Source of the DNA: Bradyrhizobium sp. CSA207
GTDB taxonomy: Bacteria; Pseudomonadota; Alphaproteobacteria; Rhizobiales; Xanthobacteraceae
Reading direction: 5' to 3'
NCBI RefSeq assembly: GCF_029051685.1
Contig: NZ_JAACFT010000008.1
Span: 1-64,000, forward strand
DNA: 64,000 nucleotides
Positions within the stretch are counted from its first letter, which is position 1; every line of letters begins with the position of its first letter. The notes beneath the pieces are model-generated. The model searched no databases and was not told the DNA's origin. It saw only the letters and a program-made list of their open reading frames with translations. Of this stretch, positions 8,589 to 18,678 are shown piece by piece. The position numbers and the translations under genes are program-made.

Positions 8589-10799
8589 ATGCGTGACTGT
8601 TTGAACCACCGTGCAGGCTTTGACCGCGTCTTGATGGCGGTCGCGGCGACCTTCCTCACGGTGTCGGCCAGCTCAGCCCTGGCGCAGGATCAGGCGCGCA
8701 GCAGCGCCGCCGAGCTCGCGATCGAAGCCGCGATCCCGCGCCCCGAGCCCGCAAACGTCCCGCCCCCGAGCGCAGCCGATATCAAGCTCGACACCACCGC
8801 TACGGTTCAGGACCCCGCGAAGGAGCCGGCCAAGGACGCCGTGAAGGCGGAAGCTGCGCCAGCTCCAGACAAGGTCGAGACCAAGCCCTCCGAGGTCGCG
8901 ACCACGCCCGCAACTGAGGCGCCAAAGAGCGAAACAGCCAAGACAGAACCCGCAAAGTCCGAGCCCGCAAAGTCCGAGCCCGCCAAAGCTGACACTGCAA
9001 CAGCGCCGGCCGCTCCCGCGGCGCCCGCTGCCGCCGCCGCAACCCCGGCGTCCGAGCCGGTGAAGGCCGCGAGCAACGTTCCCGCCGCCGACCAGCCGGT
9101 CGCCGACAAGCTCAAGGACATCATCGGCGCCAAGACCTCGCGCCATTTCGACCGCAAGAACGAGCGCGCCGCTGTCGAGAAATTTTACGGTGCGCGCGAC
9201 TACGCGCCGGTCTGGACACAGGGCGGCAGCCTCACCGCTGCGGCCAGGGGCGTGATCGCCCGGCTGAAGGATGCGGCCTCCGACGGCCTCAATCCCGCCG
9301 ACTATCCGGTGCCGGATTTCGCCGCCGCCACGACGCCCGACGCCCTCGCCGATGCCGAGCTGAAGCTCACCGCCAGCATGTTCGACTATGCACGCCAGGC
9401 CCAGAGCGGCCGCATGCACTGGTCCCAAGTCAGCGCCGACATCCTTTATCCCGAGCATCCTGTCGACCCGAACGACGTGCTCGCCAAGGTGACGACCTCA
9501 ACTGATGCCTCCGCGGCGCTCGACAGCTACAATCCGCCGCAGAAGCTCTACAAAGAACTGAAGGCGAAGCTCGCACAGTTGCGCGGCCAGACCGACGGCC
9601 CGGTGATCGAGATCGCCGACGGCCCCGCATTGAAGTACACGCCGGCCCGCGGCAAGAAGCAGGCGGAGATCGTCGTGGAAGATCCGCGCGTGCCGCAGCT
9701 GCGCGCCAAGCTCGGCATTGCCGAAAATGCCAGCGACACCCGCTATGACGCCACGGTCGCAGAGGCCGTCCGAAAATTCCAGGACGGCGCCGAGATCAAG
9801 GCGACCGGCATCCTCGACGACAAGACCGTCAAGGCGCTCAACAGCCCGAAGCGCGACAAGCAGATCGACGTCGTGCTGGTGAATATGGAGCGCTGGCGCT
9901 GGCTGCCGCGTGACCTCGGCGTGCCCGCGTTGGGCGACGCCTATGTCATCCTCAACATTCCCGACTATACGCTGAAGGTGATGCAGCGTGGCCAGCAGGT
10001 CTGGACCACCCGCGTCGTCACCGGCAAGCCGGGCCAGCACGCCACGCCGCTCCTCACCGAGACGATGAAGTACATCACGGTCAACCCGACCTGGAACGTG
10101 CCGCCCTCGATCGTCTACAACGAATATCTGCCGGCGCTTCAGCAGGACCCGACCGTGCTTCAGCGCATGGGCCTCAAGCTCGAACAGAATCGCGACGGTT
10201 CGGTGCATATCTCGCAGCCGCCGGGTGAAGCGAACGCCCTCGGCCGCATCCGCTTCAACTTCCCGAACAAGTTCCTGGTTTATCAGCACGACACGCCGGA
10301 CAAGAATCTGTTCGCACGGGACGAGCGCGCCTTCAGCCATGGCTGCATGCGCGTGCAGAATCCGGATCAGTACGCATCCGTTCTGCTCAATATTGCCATG
10401 CCGAACGAGAAGTACACGCCGGAGCGCGTGCGCAGCATGTACGGCAAGAGCGAGATCGACCTGAAATTCCCGACGCCGATCCCGGTCAACATCACCTATC
10501 AGACCGCGTTCGTGGACGATGCCGGCAAGCTGCAATTCCGCAAGGACGTCTATGGCCGCGACGCGACCATGATCAACATCCTGAAGAACAACCGCGGCAA
10601 GGATCTCGAGAACGTCGTGGCTCACTCCCAGCCGAGCTATTCGCGCCCGGCGACGACGCTGCCGTCCGGCGTGGCGATAGCCAACAATGGCGGCGGCTCG
10701 TCCGGCCTGAACTTCTTCGAGCGGCTGTTCGGGGCGCCGACCCCGCCGCCGGCTCCAGTTGGTCGCCGTCCGCAGCAGCAGCGGGTGTTCACCCGCTGA
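8589..10799 (+). CDS. L,D-transpeptidase of the YcbB/LdtD type
   Basis: A 736-residue exported enzyme predicted to make 3-3 cross-links in peptidoglycan. A signal peptide ends near ASSALAQ (residue about 33). A long Pro/Ala/Lys/Glu-rich linker with repeated SEPAK units (about 50-165) follows, then a YcbB-type N-domain, a peptidoglycan-binding domain (about 370-420) and the catalytic YkuD domain. The nucleophile is Cys586 in FSHGCMRVQNP. The low-complexity linker could span the periplasm. The next gene downstream is another exported cell-wall type protein (DUF882). Confidence 0.92.
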   Translation: MRDCLNHRAGFDRVLMAVAATFLTVSASSALAQDQARSSAAELAIEAAIPRPEPANVPPPSAADIKLDTTATVQDPAKEPAKDAVKAEAAPAPDKVETKPSEVATTPATEAPKSETAKTEPAKSEPAKSEPAKADTATAPAAPAAPAAAAATPASEPVKAASNVPAADQPVADKLKDIIGAKTSRHFDRKNERAAVEKFYGARDYAPVWTQGGSLTAAARGVIARLKDAASDGLNPADYPVPDFAAATTPDALADAELKLTASMFDYARQAQSGRMHWSQVSADILYPEHPVDPNDVLAKVTTSTDASAALDSYNPPQKLYKELKAKLAQLRGQTDGPVIEIADGPALKYTPARGKKQAEIVVEDPRVPQLRAKLGIAENASDTRYDATVAEAVRKFQDGAEIKATGILDDKTVKALNSPKRDKQIDVVLVNMERWRWLPRDLGVPALGDAYVILNIPDYTLKVMQRGQQVWTTRVVTGKPGQHATPLLTETMKYITVNPTWNVPPSIVYNEYLPALQQDPTVLQRMGLKLEQNRDGSVHISQPPGEANALGRIRFNFPNKFLVYQHDTPDKNLFARDERAFSHGCMRVQNPDQYASVLLNIAMPNEKYTPERVRSMYGKSEIDLKFPTPIPVNITYQTAFVDDAGKLQFRKDVYGRDATMINILKNNRGKDLENVVAHSQPSYSRPATTLPSGVAIANNGGGSSGLNFFERLFGAPTPPPAPVGRRPQQQRVFTR

Positions 10800-11069
10800 G
10801 TCCTTCCTGATCAGTCTTCCTGAAATTCTTCAATCAAAACAGCGACATCATCCTCTCGATGGGGTCGCTTAACGTTAACCATTCTCGACCCGAACTCGGG
10901 CAGCGGGCGTTTTTTCGCCACACTCAACCGGTTAGGTTTGCATTCTGACTTGGTTTGGGGGCGGGAAGGTCAACCTCAAATTAACCTTCTCGCTTTAACA
11001 AAGCGTTCATCCTCTTTCGCGCGCTAACGGGGTTGGCGGGAGAGTCCATTTTGAACGCTGGTCGACTGG

Positions 11070-12674
11070 GTGGGCTCTAACGTGCTGACTGGTCTCGCAC
11101 GCCAATTCGCTGTGCTGTCGTTGTCCCATGCGGGCGTGAAGGCTGGATCGCGGATCGGCCTCGCATCCGTATTGCTGTTTGCTGCGGCGGGTTCAGTTCA
11201 CGACGCCGCCGCGCTGAACGAGACCAAGACGCTCTCCTTCCACCACACCCATTCCGGCGAAGATCTCACCGTCACCTTCAAGCGCGACGGGCGCTTCGAC
11301 GAAGCGGCGCTGAAGCAGCTCAATCATTTCCTGCGCGACTGGCGCACCCAGGATGAGACGGTCATGGACCGTCACCTCTTCGACATCCTCTGGGAAGTCT
11401 ATCGCGACGTCGACGCCAAGCAGCCGATCCAGATCATCTCCTCCTACCGCTCCCCCGCCACCAACGCCATGCTCCGCCGCCGCTCCTCGGGTGTTGCGCG
11501 CTTCAGCCAGCACATGCTGGGACATGCGATGGACTTCCACATTCCGGGCGTGCCGCTGGAGCAGATCCGCTTCGCCGGCCTGCGCCTGCAGCGCGGCGGC
11601 GTCGGCTTCTATCCGACCTCCGGCTCGCCCTTCGTGCATCTCGACACCGGCAGCATCCGGCACTGGCCGCGCATGACGCATGACCAGCTCGCCCGCGTCT
11701 TCCCGGACGGCCGCACGGTCCATCTCCCGACCGACGGCACGCCGCTGAAGGGCTATGAGCTCGCCAAGGCTGACATTGAGCGGCGCGGCAGTGGCGAGAA
11801 CGCCGGCAGCAAGCCGAATTTCTTCGCCGCGCTGTTCAGGGGCAAGTCGGCTCCGGCCACCAGCAGCAGCGACGAGGATGACGAGGGCGGCCCCGCCGCG
11901 GCCTCCAAACCGTCCGCGCCGACCCTGGTCGCAGCCGCAGCCAAGTCCTCCGATCCGGTGCCGACGCCGCGCGCCAAGCCAGTCGCCGCCACGCTCCAGC
12001 TCGCCTCGGCGGATGCGCAAATCGTTGCGCCGCCCAAGCCGAAGCCCGCGCCCGTGGCTGACAGGCCGGCTGCCGCCAAGCCGGAGACCCCGGCAGACAT
12101 CATCAATGCCCGCGGCTTCTGGGATTTCCCGGCCACGCCGCAGCAGGCAACGCCGGCTCAGGTCGCCGCGCTGAAGGCGCGCCAGGCGCTCGCCACCGAC
12201 CCGCAGCCGACCGCAAGCGTATCGTCGTCGGCCTATCAGGCGCTGGCCTACGCACCGGCCTCCGCCTCGCCGGTCGACCGCGCCAACGTGGTCGCCGCCT
12301 CCGCGCCGATCCCGCGCTCCGCCCGCCCCGCGTCCCGCAACCTCGCGCCCGCGACCGAGATTAACACGGTGGTCGGCAAGCGCATCGACGGCATGGTCGC
12401 AACTGCGACCCGGCTCTCCGCGGCCAAGGGCGAGAGCATCTGGCTCAAGATCGTGATGCTGTCGCCGAGCGCCAGCCGCTCGATGTCGGTCACGCTGATG
12501 GGCGAGCTCGACATGGCGGCGATGCGCGCCTATTTCGTCAAGCCGCAGTCCGTGATCGCGATGGGCTTTGTTGACGATCCGATGCAGGGCCTGTCCTGCG
12601 ACAGCTTCTCGGGCACCGCGACTGCGAAGCTCGATACGACGTCCTTCGTCGTGCGCACGGCGGCGCTGCGCTGA
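11070..12674 (+). CDS. DUF882 / M15-like exported peptidase
   Basis: A 534-residue protein with an N-terminal hydrophobic export signal and a YcbK-like DUF882 domain (about residues 50-215). The metal-ligand pattern is visible: SSYRSPATNAMLRRRS, then GHAMDFHIPG and SPFVHLDTG. Proteins of this fold are related to D-Ala-D-Ala metallopeptidases such as MepK, so action on peptidoglycan cross-links is likely. The C-terminal 300 residues are Ala/Pro-rich with a short ordered tail. Translation probably begins at the GTG at 11070, since an in-frame stop lies 18 nt upstream; no strong Shine-Dalgarno is seen. Confidence 0.82.
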   Translation: MGSNVLTGLARQFAVLSLSHAGVKAGSRIGLASVLLFAAAGSVHDAAALNETKTLSFHHTHSGEDLTVTFKRDGRFDEAALKQLNHFLRDWRTQDETVMDRHLFDILWEVYRDVDAKQPIQIISSYRSPATNAMLRRRSSGVARFSQHMLGHAMDFHIPGVPLEQIRFAGLRLQRGGVGFYPTSGSPFVHLDTGSIRHWPRMTHDQLARVFPDGRTVHLPTDGTPLKGYELAKADIERRGSGENAGSKPNFFAALFRGKSAPATSSSDEDDEGGPAAASKPSAPTLVAAAAKSSDPVPTPRAKPVAATLQLASADAQIVAPPKPKPAPVADRPAAAKPETPADIINARGFWDFPATPQQATPAQVAALKARQALATDPQPTASVSSSAYQALAYAPASASPVDRANVVAASAPIPRSARPASRNLAPATEINTVVGKRIDGMVATATRLSAAKGESIWLKIVMLSPSASRSMSVTLMGELDMAAMRAYFVKPQSVIAMGFVDDPMQGLSCDSFSGTATAKLDTTSFVVRTAALR

Positions 12675-12725
12675 GAGCTCGGGGCCCGCAAAGCGGTCCC
12701 CTGCCTTCTTTCCCACTCGAATCGA

Positions 12726-14492
12726 TCATGCCGGCAGGCCGGCCCTGACGAGGCCAGCTTCATGGCGTTGGCGGTCGACTTCGCGCTTGTAGTGCAGGGT
12801 TGCAAGATGGGCTGCCACCGAGAATCCTGGTTCGCGCTTCAGCACCTCGGCGGCATGAGCTCCAGCCGCGACGGGATTGTTCATCTGCGCGAATGTCGCC
12901 GCGAGGAACGCGTGATGGGTATAGTCGGCTCGTGTGATCCTTGAAAAGGCCTCAGCGGCATCGGCGTACTTCTCCGCGCAGTAATAAGCACGGCCCAGAT
13001 GGCTCCAGAAGCGCTCGGGATGATAAGGGTTGAGGCGCATCGCTTTCTTGATCCAGTCGATGCCTTCCTCAGGCAGACCCAGCCAGGTCAGAAGCTCTCC
13101 CTGCTGCACGACCACTAGATCGTAATTCGGGTTGAGGGCGAGCGCACGCTCCTGATGATACGTGGCTCGTTCGTAATCGTGGCGCGTCAGATTGAGCGCG
13201 GCGAGGATCCGGTGCACGTCCGCATCATTGTCATCGAGCGCCAACGCGGTCTCGAGTTCCGAAGCCACCTGTTCAAATGTCGCATCGCGATCAGCGCACC
13301 AGCCGTAGATCCAGCACTGGCCGAGCACGCATGCCTTCCACGCGTGGGCGTGGGCATAGTTCGGATCCATCGCCAGCGCTCGGTTAAGCAGCATCTGCGC
13401 CTGAGCGTTGTCTTCGCGGGTCGAACGGTGATGCAGGAGCTTTGCCGCCAGCACGCATTCGTAGGCGGCCATATTATCGGTCGGCTTGCGCTTGGTGCGG
13501 TCGTGCGTTGCTGCTTCCACGCGACCGGGGAGCGTCGCGGCGATCGCGCGGGTCATCTCGTCCTGGATGGCAAAAATATCCTGGAGCTCGCGGTCGTAGC
13601 GTTCGGCCCAAATATGGCGGTCGGTTTCCGCATCGATCAGCTGCACGGTGACGCGTACGCGCCCTCCGGCCTTCCGCACGCTGCCCTCAATGACGTAGTC
13701 GACTCCGAACTCACGGCCGATGGCCTGGACCTTTACGGCCTTGCCCTTGTAGACGAAGGTCGAGTTGCGGGAGATGACAAGCAGGTCGTGGAAGCGTGAA
13801 AGCTCCGTAATGATGTCTTCAGTAAGACCGTCCGCGAAGAACTCCTGTTCGGGATCGCCACTCATGTTGGCGAACGGCAGCACGGCGATGGACGGCTTCT
13901 TCGAGATACCCGGTGCCATAGCAGCAGCCTTTGCCCCATCGGGCGGGCTTGCAGGGCCCTCCGCCAGCCGAACGCGGAAGACGCGGATCGGGCGGGCGAT
14001 GTTTTTGACGCTCTGTTCGCCGAGATCGTCGAATTGAACCCCGTCCAGCCGGTCGCCGACCTGATCACGCACCGCGCCTGAAACGCAGATTCCTCCAGGC
14101 TCGGCCAAGGCTTCAAGTCGCGCTGCGACGTTGACGCCGTCGCCGAATATGTCGTTTTGATCGACGATTACATCGCCGAGATTGATGCCGATGCGGAATT
14201 GTATCCATCGCGGCGGCGGAACGTCGGCATTGCGCCGTGCCATGCGGCGCTGAACTTCGGCGGCACATAGCACGGCATCGACGACGCTATGGAATTCGGC
14301 GAGCATCCCGTCGCCGGTCGTCTTGATGATGCGACCGCGATTTTTGGCAATGGCTGGATCGATGAGCTCGACCCGATGGGTCTTGAGGCGCGCAAGGGTA
14401 CCCCCTTCGTCGACCTCCATGAGCCGGCTAAAGCCGACCATATCAGTCGCGAGAACCGCCGCGAGCCTGCGCTCTGGTCCGGGCACGTCCAT
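12726..14492 (-). CDS. Class III adenylate/guanylate cyclase with TolB-like domain and TPRs
   Basis: A 588-residue protein. Residues 5-180 form a class III nucleotide cyclase domain with the metal-binding segments VLATDMVGFS and NLGDVIVDQNDIFGDGVN. A TolB-like domain (KPSIAVLPFANMSGDPEQEF, residues about 200-340) follows, then tetratricopeptide repeats to the end. This three-part architecture is common and expanded in Bradyrhizobium. It probably makes cAMP in response to a signal sensed through the C-terminal repeats, but no input is known. No signal peptide or membrane helix is visible, so it should be cytoplasmic. Confidence 0.9.
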   Translation of the reverse strand: MDVPGPERRLAAVLATDMVGFSRLMEVDEGGTLARLKTHRVELIDPAIAKNRGRIIKTTGDGMLAEFHSVVDAVLCAAEVQRRMARRNADVPPPRWIQFRIGINLGDVIVDQNDIFGDGVNVAARLEALAEPGGICVSGAVRDQVGDRLDGVQFDDLGEQSVKNIARPIRVFRVRLAEGPASPPDGAKAAAMAPGISKKPSIAVLPFANMSGDPEQEFFADGLTEDIITELSRFHDLLVISRNSTFVYKGKAVKVQAIGREFGVDYVIEGSVRKAGGRVRVTVQLIDAETDRHIWAERYDRELQDIFAIQDEMTRAIAATLPGRVEAATHDRTKRKPTDNMAAYECVLAAKLLHHRSTREDNAQAQMLLNRALAMDPNYAHAHAWKACVLGQCWIYGWCADRDATFEQVASELETALALDDNDADVHRILAALNLTRHDYERATYHQERALALNPNYDLVVVQQGELLTWLGLPEEGIDWIKKAMRLNPYHPERFWSHLGRAYYCAEKYADAAEAFSRITRADYTHHAFLAATFAQMNNPVAAGAHAAEVLKREPGFSVAAHLATLHYKREVDRQRHEAGLVRAGLPA

Positions 14493-14577
14493 TACTCGGT
14501 CCCTTCACCGAGCATTCTAGCAGACGACGGGATTTTGCCCAAGCTTGGTGCGCTGCAACGCCAACCGGCGCGGCGCC

Positions 14578-14850
14578 TCAGAGCATGCCGAGCGCCTGCA
14601 TATAGGTCTCGAGGATCGTCTCGGCTTCGGCGCGCTCGTTGGGATCCTGCTTGCGCAGGCGCACGATGGTGCGCAGCGCCTTGACGTCGTAGCCGTTGCC
14701 CTTGCTCTCGGCATAGACGTCGCGGATGTCGTCGGAAATCGCCTTCTTCTCCTCCTCCAGCCGCTCGATGCGCTCGATGATGGATTTGAGCTGGTCCTTG
14801 GCAAATTTCGTCGCGGGCTCGTCGTCGCGGACGGCGGCGGAGGTGGCCAT
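14578..14850 (-). CDS. gapR: GapR-family nucleoid-associated protein (DUF2312)
   Basis: A 90-residue protein with the DUF2312/UPF0335 sequence, including [16 protein letters not shown], a coiled coil, and [18 protein letters not shown]. The Caulobacter member GapR binds AT-rich overtwisted DNA and supports replication and gyrase/topo IV action. A longer reading frame adds 17 residues, but an AGGAG Shine-Dalgarno 8 nt before the ATG at 14850 favours the short form. It stands near DUF1244, DUF1036 and pyk, an arrangement I recall from related genomes. Confidence 0.9.
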   Translation of the reverse strand: MATSAAVRDDEPATKFAKDQLKSIIERIERLEEEKKAISDDIRDVYAESKGNGYDVKALRTIVRLRKQDPNERAEAETILETYMQALGML

Positions 14851-15070
14851 CTTGGTACTCCTAATGAAACTGGCAAAACGAGGTGACGCCGGCATCGTCA
14901 CCGCGCGTGCTGGTTAGACCCTTAGAGTTGGCGACCCTCGCATTCAAGGCAGCATCGCGCTCGTCCACAGCGCGCCCACACTTTCGTGCACCGAAGCAAG
15001 AATCCGGTTGTGTCGCGCACGACTCAGGGGTCTGGCGCCGAGATGGGACGAGCCGGACGGCCGGGCGAAC

Positions 15071-15373
15071 TCAGTGCCCGGGATGAACCTTCTTCATCGC
15101 CTCGATCTGCTCGGGCGTGGCCGTGCCCTGGTGTTTCGACTTCCAGGTCTCGTAGGGCATGCCGTAGACGGCTTCCCGGCTCTCGTCCTTGCTCAAGGCG
15201 ACGCCCTGGGCATCCGCGGCGTCCTTGAGCCAGTTGGACAGGCAGTTGCGGCAGAAGCCGGCCAGATTCATCAGATCGATGTTCTGGACGTCCGTCCGCG
15301 TCCGCAGATGCTCGACCAGGCGCCGGAAAGCGGCTGCCTCGAGCTCCGTTCTGGTCTTGTCGTCGATTGCCAT
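15071..15373 (-). CDS. DUF1244 domain protein
   Basis: A 100-residue protein matching the DUF1244 family; the hallmark is NLAGFCRNCLSNW near residues 36-50 with two conserved cysteines, followed by EAVYGMPYETWKSKHQ. The family is widespread in alpha- and gammaproteobacteria and has no established biochemical role. The cysteine pair could bind a metal, but this is a guess. It lies between gapR and the DUF1036 gene and is divergent from the latter. Confidence 0.88.
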   Translation of the reverse strand: MAIDDKTRTELEAAAFRRLVEHLRTRTDVQNIDLMNLAGFCRNCLSNWLKDAADAQGVALSKDESREAVYGMPYETWKSKHQGTATPEQIEAMKKVHPGH

Positions 15374-15542
15374 CGTTCGCTTCCCCGGCCGTGGCCCGTT
15401 GTCTGGCTAAACCCTTACGGGATCAGGTGGGGTCCTGTCACAGATTTTGCCATATCGCGGCGCACACGGGAGCAGAGCCGGCTTGGGCCGGTTCCGCACC
15501 CCTACGCCAAATCGTCAATGATCTGATATAGCTTCCGCGACA

Positions 15543-16136
15543 ATGATCGCCGAATCTCCCCGTTCCCCTGTTCGCCTGCTCGCCCGGTTCGCCCCGGTGC
15601 TGGTGGTTGCCCTGTTCTGCCTCTGGAACGGTCCCGCGTCCGCGGACTTCCGCCTCTGCAACAACACCTCGAGCCGGGTCGGCATTGCGCTCGGCTACAA
15701 GGACGCCGAGGGCTGGACCACCGAGGGCTGGTGGAACATCTCGTCCCGCTCCTGCGAGACGCTGCTGCGGGGAACGCTGGTCGCCCGCTACTACTACATC
15801 TACGCGATCGACTATGACCGCGGCGGCGAATGGTCGGGCCAGGCCTTCATGTGCTCGCGCGACAAGGAATTCACCATTCGCGGCACCGAGGACTGCCTGG
15901 CGCGCGGCTATGACCGGACCGGCTATTTCGAGGTCGATACCGGCGAGCAGCGGGCCTGGACGGTACAGCTCACCGATGCCAACGAGCAGCCGGCGCAGCA
16001 GCGCGTACCGGGCATGCCCGGCACGGTTGGCCCGGGCGGAGTTCCAGGTTTGCCCAATGGCCCGCCGGGTGGTACGCCCCCGGGCTCGCCCGGCCTCCCA
16101 CCGGCCGCTCCGCCCCCGCCTGGAAATAAGCCATGA
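15543..16136 (+). CDS. DUF1036 exported protein
   Basis: A 197-residue exported protein. A signal peptide ends near residue 34 (GPASA-DF). The DUF1036 domain follows: RLCNNTSSRVGIALGYKD, then GWWNISSRSCETLL and a cysteine near MCSRDKEFTI. The cysteines probably form disulfides in the periplasm. The C-terminal 55 residues are Pro/Gly-rich. The stop overlaps the pyruvate kinase start by 4 nt (ATGA), so the two genes are translationally coupled, although a functional link is not obvious. Confidence 0.85.
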   Translation: MIAESPRSPVRLLARFAPVLVVALFCLWNGPASADFRLCNNTSSRVGIALGYKDAEGWTTEGWWNISSRSCETLLRGTLVARYYYIYAIDYDRGGEWSGQAFMCSRDKEFTIRGTEDCLARGYDRTGYFEVDTGEQRAWTVQLTDANEQPAQQRVPGMPGTVGPGGVPGLPNGPPGGTPPGSPGLPPAAPPPPGNKP

Positions 16137-17569
16137 GGCGACTTCGCCGTATCAAGATTCTCGCGACCCTGGGACCCGCCTCTTCAGATCTCGCGATGAT
16201 CCGCCGCCTGTTCGAGGCCGGTGCCGACCTCTTCCGCATCAACATGAGCCACACCCCGCATGACAAGATGCGGGAGCTGGTCGCCACGATCCGCAATGTC
16301 GAGAGCAGCTACGGGCGCCCGATCGGCATCCTGGTCGATCTCCAGGGCCCGAAGCTCCGTCTTGGCTCATTCGCCGAGGGTGCGGTCCAGCTCCAGAACG
16401 GCCAGATCTTCACCCTCGATTCCGACAAGACGCCGGGCGACACCACGCGTGTCCATCTCCCGCATCCGGAAATACTTGCTGCGCTGCGGCCGGGCCATGC
16501 GCTGCTGCTCGACGACGGCAAGGTGCGGCTGATCGCGGAGGAGACCACCAAGGAGCGCGCGGTGACCCGCGTCGTGGTCGGCGGCCGGATGTCCGACCGC
16601 AAGGGCGTCAGCCTGCCCGACACGGATCTGCCGGTCTCGGCGATGACGCCGAAGGACCGCGCCGATCTCGAGGCGGCGCTGGTCACCGGCGTCGACTGGA
16701 TTGCGCTCTCCTTCGTACAGCGCGCCGACGACGTCACCGAGGCCAAGAAGATGATCCGCGGCCGCGCCGCCGTGATGGCCAAGATCGAGAAGCCGCAGGC
16801 GATCGACCGCCTCGCCGAGATCATCGAGGCCTCCGACGCGCTGATGGTGGCGCGCGGCGACCTCGGCGTCGAGCTGCCGCTGGAACGCGTGCCGAGCCTT
16901 CAGAAGCAGATGACGCGGATGGCACGGCGCGCCGGCAAGCCGGTGGTGATCGCGACGCAAATGCTGGAATCGATGATCCAGTCGCCGGTGCCGACCCGCG
17001 CCGAGGTCTCCGACGTCGCCACCGCCGTCTATGAAGGCGCCGACGCCATCATGCTGTCGGCGGAATCGGCGGCCGGCAAATTCCCGGTCGAGGCGGTCTC
17101 GACCATGAACCGTATCGGCGAGGAGGTCGAGCGCGACCCGACCTATCGGGACGTGCTCACCGCGCAGCGGCCCGCGCCGGAATCCACCGCCGGCGATGCC
17201 ATCGCGGACGCCGCGCGGCAGATCGCCGAGACGCTCGACCTGCCGGCCCTGATCTGCTGGACCAGCTCGGGCTCGACCGCGACGCGGGTGGCACGCGAGC
17301 GGCCGAAGCCGCCGATCGTAGCGATCACGCCGAACATCACGGCCGGACGCCGGCTCGCCGTCGTCTGGGGCGTGCATTGCGTGGTGGCGGAGGACGCGCG
17401 GGACCAGGACGACATGGTGAGCCGCGCCGGCCAGATCGCGTTCCGTGATGGCTTTGTCCGCGCCGGCCAGCGCGTGATCATCGTCGCCGGCGTGCCGCTC
17501 GGCATCCCCGGCACCACCAACATGGTGCGCATCGCCTCCGTCGGTCCCGAGGGCGAGGCCAATATCTAG
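16133..17569 (+). CDS. pyk: Pyruvate kinase
   Basis: A 478-residue pyruvate kinase, normal full length. It converts phosphoenolpyruvate and ADP to pyruvate and ATP in lower glycolysis. Visible motifs are RRIKILATLGPASS at the N-terminus, the substrate/metal segment VMAKIEKPQAIDRL, VARGDLGVELP and VIATQMLESMI, and the C-terminal domain motif ICWTSSGSTATRVARERP. The gene overlaps the upstream DUF1036 gene by 4 nt. Confidence 0.97.
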   Translation: MRRLRRIKILATLGPASSDLAMIRRLFEAGADLFRINMSHTPHDKMRELVATIRNVESSYGRPIGILVDLQGPKLRLGSFAEGAVQLQNGQIFTLDSDKTPGDTTRVHLPHPEILAALRPGHALLLDDGKVRLIAEETTKERAVTRVVVGGRMSDRKGVSLPDTDLPVSAMTPKDRADLEAALVTGVDWIALSFVQRADDVTEAKKMIRGRAAVMAKIEKPQAIDRLAEIIEASDALMVARGDLGVELPLERVPSLQKQMTRMARRAGKPVVIATQMLESMIQSPVPTRAEVSDVATAVYEGADAIMLSAESAAGKFPVEAVSTMNRIGEEVERDPTYRDVLTAQRPAPESTAGDAIADAARQIAETLDLPALICWTSSGSTATRVARERPKPPIVAITPNITAGRRLAVVWGVHCVVAEDARDQDDMVSRAGQIAFRDGFVRAGQRVIIVAGVPLGIPGTTNMVRIASVGPEGEANI

Positions 17570-17728
17570 TCCGTGCGTCATTCCGGACGCGCACGACAAA
17601 AAAGCGCGAAAACAACCCCATGCACAGTAGCCGGCCATTCCGGCGAGCGTGCTGCTGTTTTCTGAAAACTGACGCTCCGGCAACGGCCTGAGCGGATTGA
17701 GGCCTCCGCCTCGGTCGCGCAGCGATTT

Positions 17729-18409
17729 TTAGGCCCCGACCAGCGCTTTCGTGGCCGGCAGCAGCGTCTGCTGCACCACCAGGCCGCGGGCGCGGGCATC
17801 CATGACGCCGACGGCGCGCAGCGCCAGCAGCGTCACGGTCTGCACGGCGTCGCGCATCTTGGCGGGATCATCGAGATTGTCGGGCGCAAGCGGCCCTACC
17901 AGTGCCTCGTGCAGCGCACCGAGCAGCGCGGTGGCGGCGAGCGCAGTGTCCTGCGCCGGCAAATGACCGGCGCGCACGGCAGCGTCGATCCTCGCTGCGA
18001 TCTCGCCGGCGATTTCGCGGCGGCTGGCGAGGCGCGAGGCGCTGACATCGACATCGACCGGCTCGGCCAGGATGCCCCAGGCCAGCCTGCGCTGTGACAG
18101 GGTGTGGACCGCAACCGTGGTCACGGCAGCCGCCAGCGCCGAGGATGGGCCGGGTGCGGCATCGGCCGCCCGCCGGATCGCCGCGAGCTCGTCGCGCGAC
18201 ACCTCGGCAATCAATTCGGAGATCAGTTCGGCCTTGGAGGGGAAGTAGCGGTAGACGGTGCCCGCCGCGACATTGGCCCGGACCGCGACTGGCGCGATCT
18301 GCACCGCCGCCATCCCGCCTTCCGCCGCAGCCTCGCGCGCCGCAGCGAGGATCGCACTGCGCCGGGCCGCCAGGCGCTTAACCACTTGATGCGTCCGCCG
18401 ATAAACCAT
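17729..18409 (-). CDS. TetR/AcrR family transcriptional regulator
   Basis: A 226-residue repressor-type protein. The N-terminal helix-turn-helix reads AVRANVAAGTVYRYFPSKAELISEL, a standard TetR DNA-binding domain. The C-terminal ligand domain is of a kind I cannot match to a known effector. The longer frame would add 31 residues; the ATG at 18409 is chosen because GGAAG precedes it and the family begins near here. The target genes are unknown; the PAP2 gene diverges from it across a 269-bp gap. Confidence 0.85.
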   Translation of the reverse strand: MVYRRTHQVVKRLAARRSAILAAAREAAAEGGMAAVQIAPVAVRANVAAGTVYRYFPSKAELISELIAEVSRDELAAIRRAADAAPGPSSALAAAVTTVAVHTLSQRRLAWGILAEPVDVDVSASRLASRREIAGEIAARIDAAVRAGHLPAQDTALAATALLGALHEALVGPLAPDNLDDPAKMRDAVQTVTLLALRAVGVMDARARGLVVQQTLLPATKALVGA

Positions 18410-18678
18410 GGCGCGCTTCCTGTCCCACACGCTTGCCGCACGCCCGCGGCCGAACGCTTCGTCACTGCAATAGCTGCAAATCGCCCCGCAAGGACTGAAC
18501 AACTATTCAGGGAGGATGACAAGATGAAATGCTTGAAGCGTCACATCAAAGCGGCGGGATCGCGAAACATCTAAAAGTGTATCGAACGGGTTGGCGAAAA
18601 GGCGAGAGCATCCGTTATATCTATTTTAGCGTGTACCAACGACTGTACCTTGGTACTGCGATTTGACCTCGGTGCAGC

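Noticed and set aside
9498..10625. Long minus-strand open frame opposite the L,D-transpeptidase gene
   Set aside because: It is the antisense shadow of a strongly supported gene in GC-rich DNA; its translation has no family resemblance.
16367..17683. Long minus-strand open frame opposite pyruvate kinase
   Set aside because: The translated product is His/Arg/Asp-rich without motifs; the plus strand encodes a certain pyruvate kinase.
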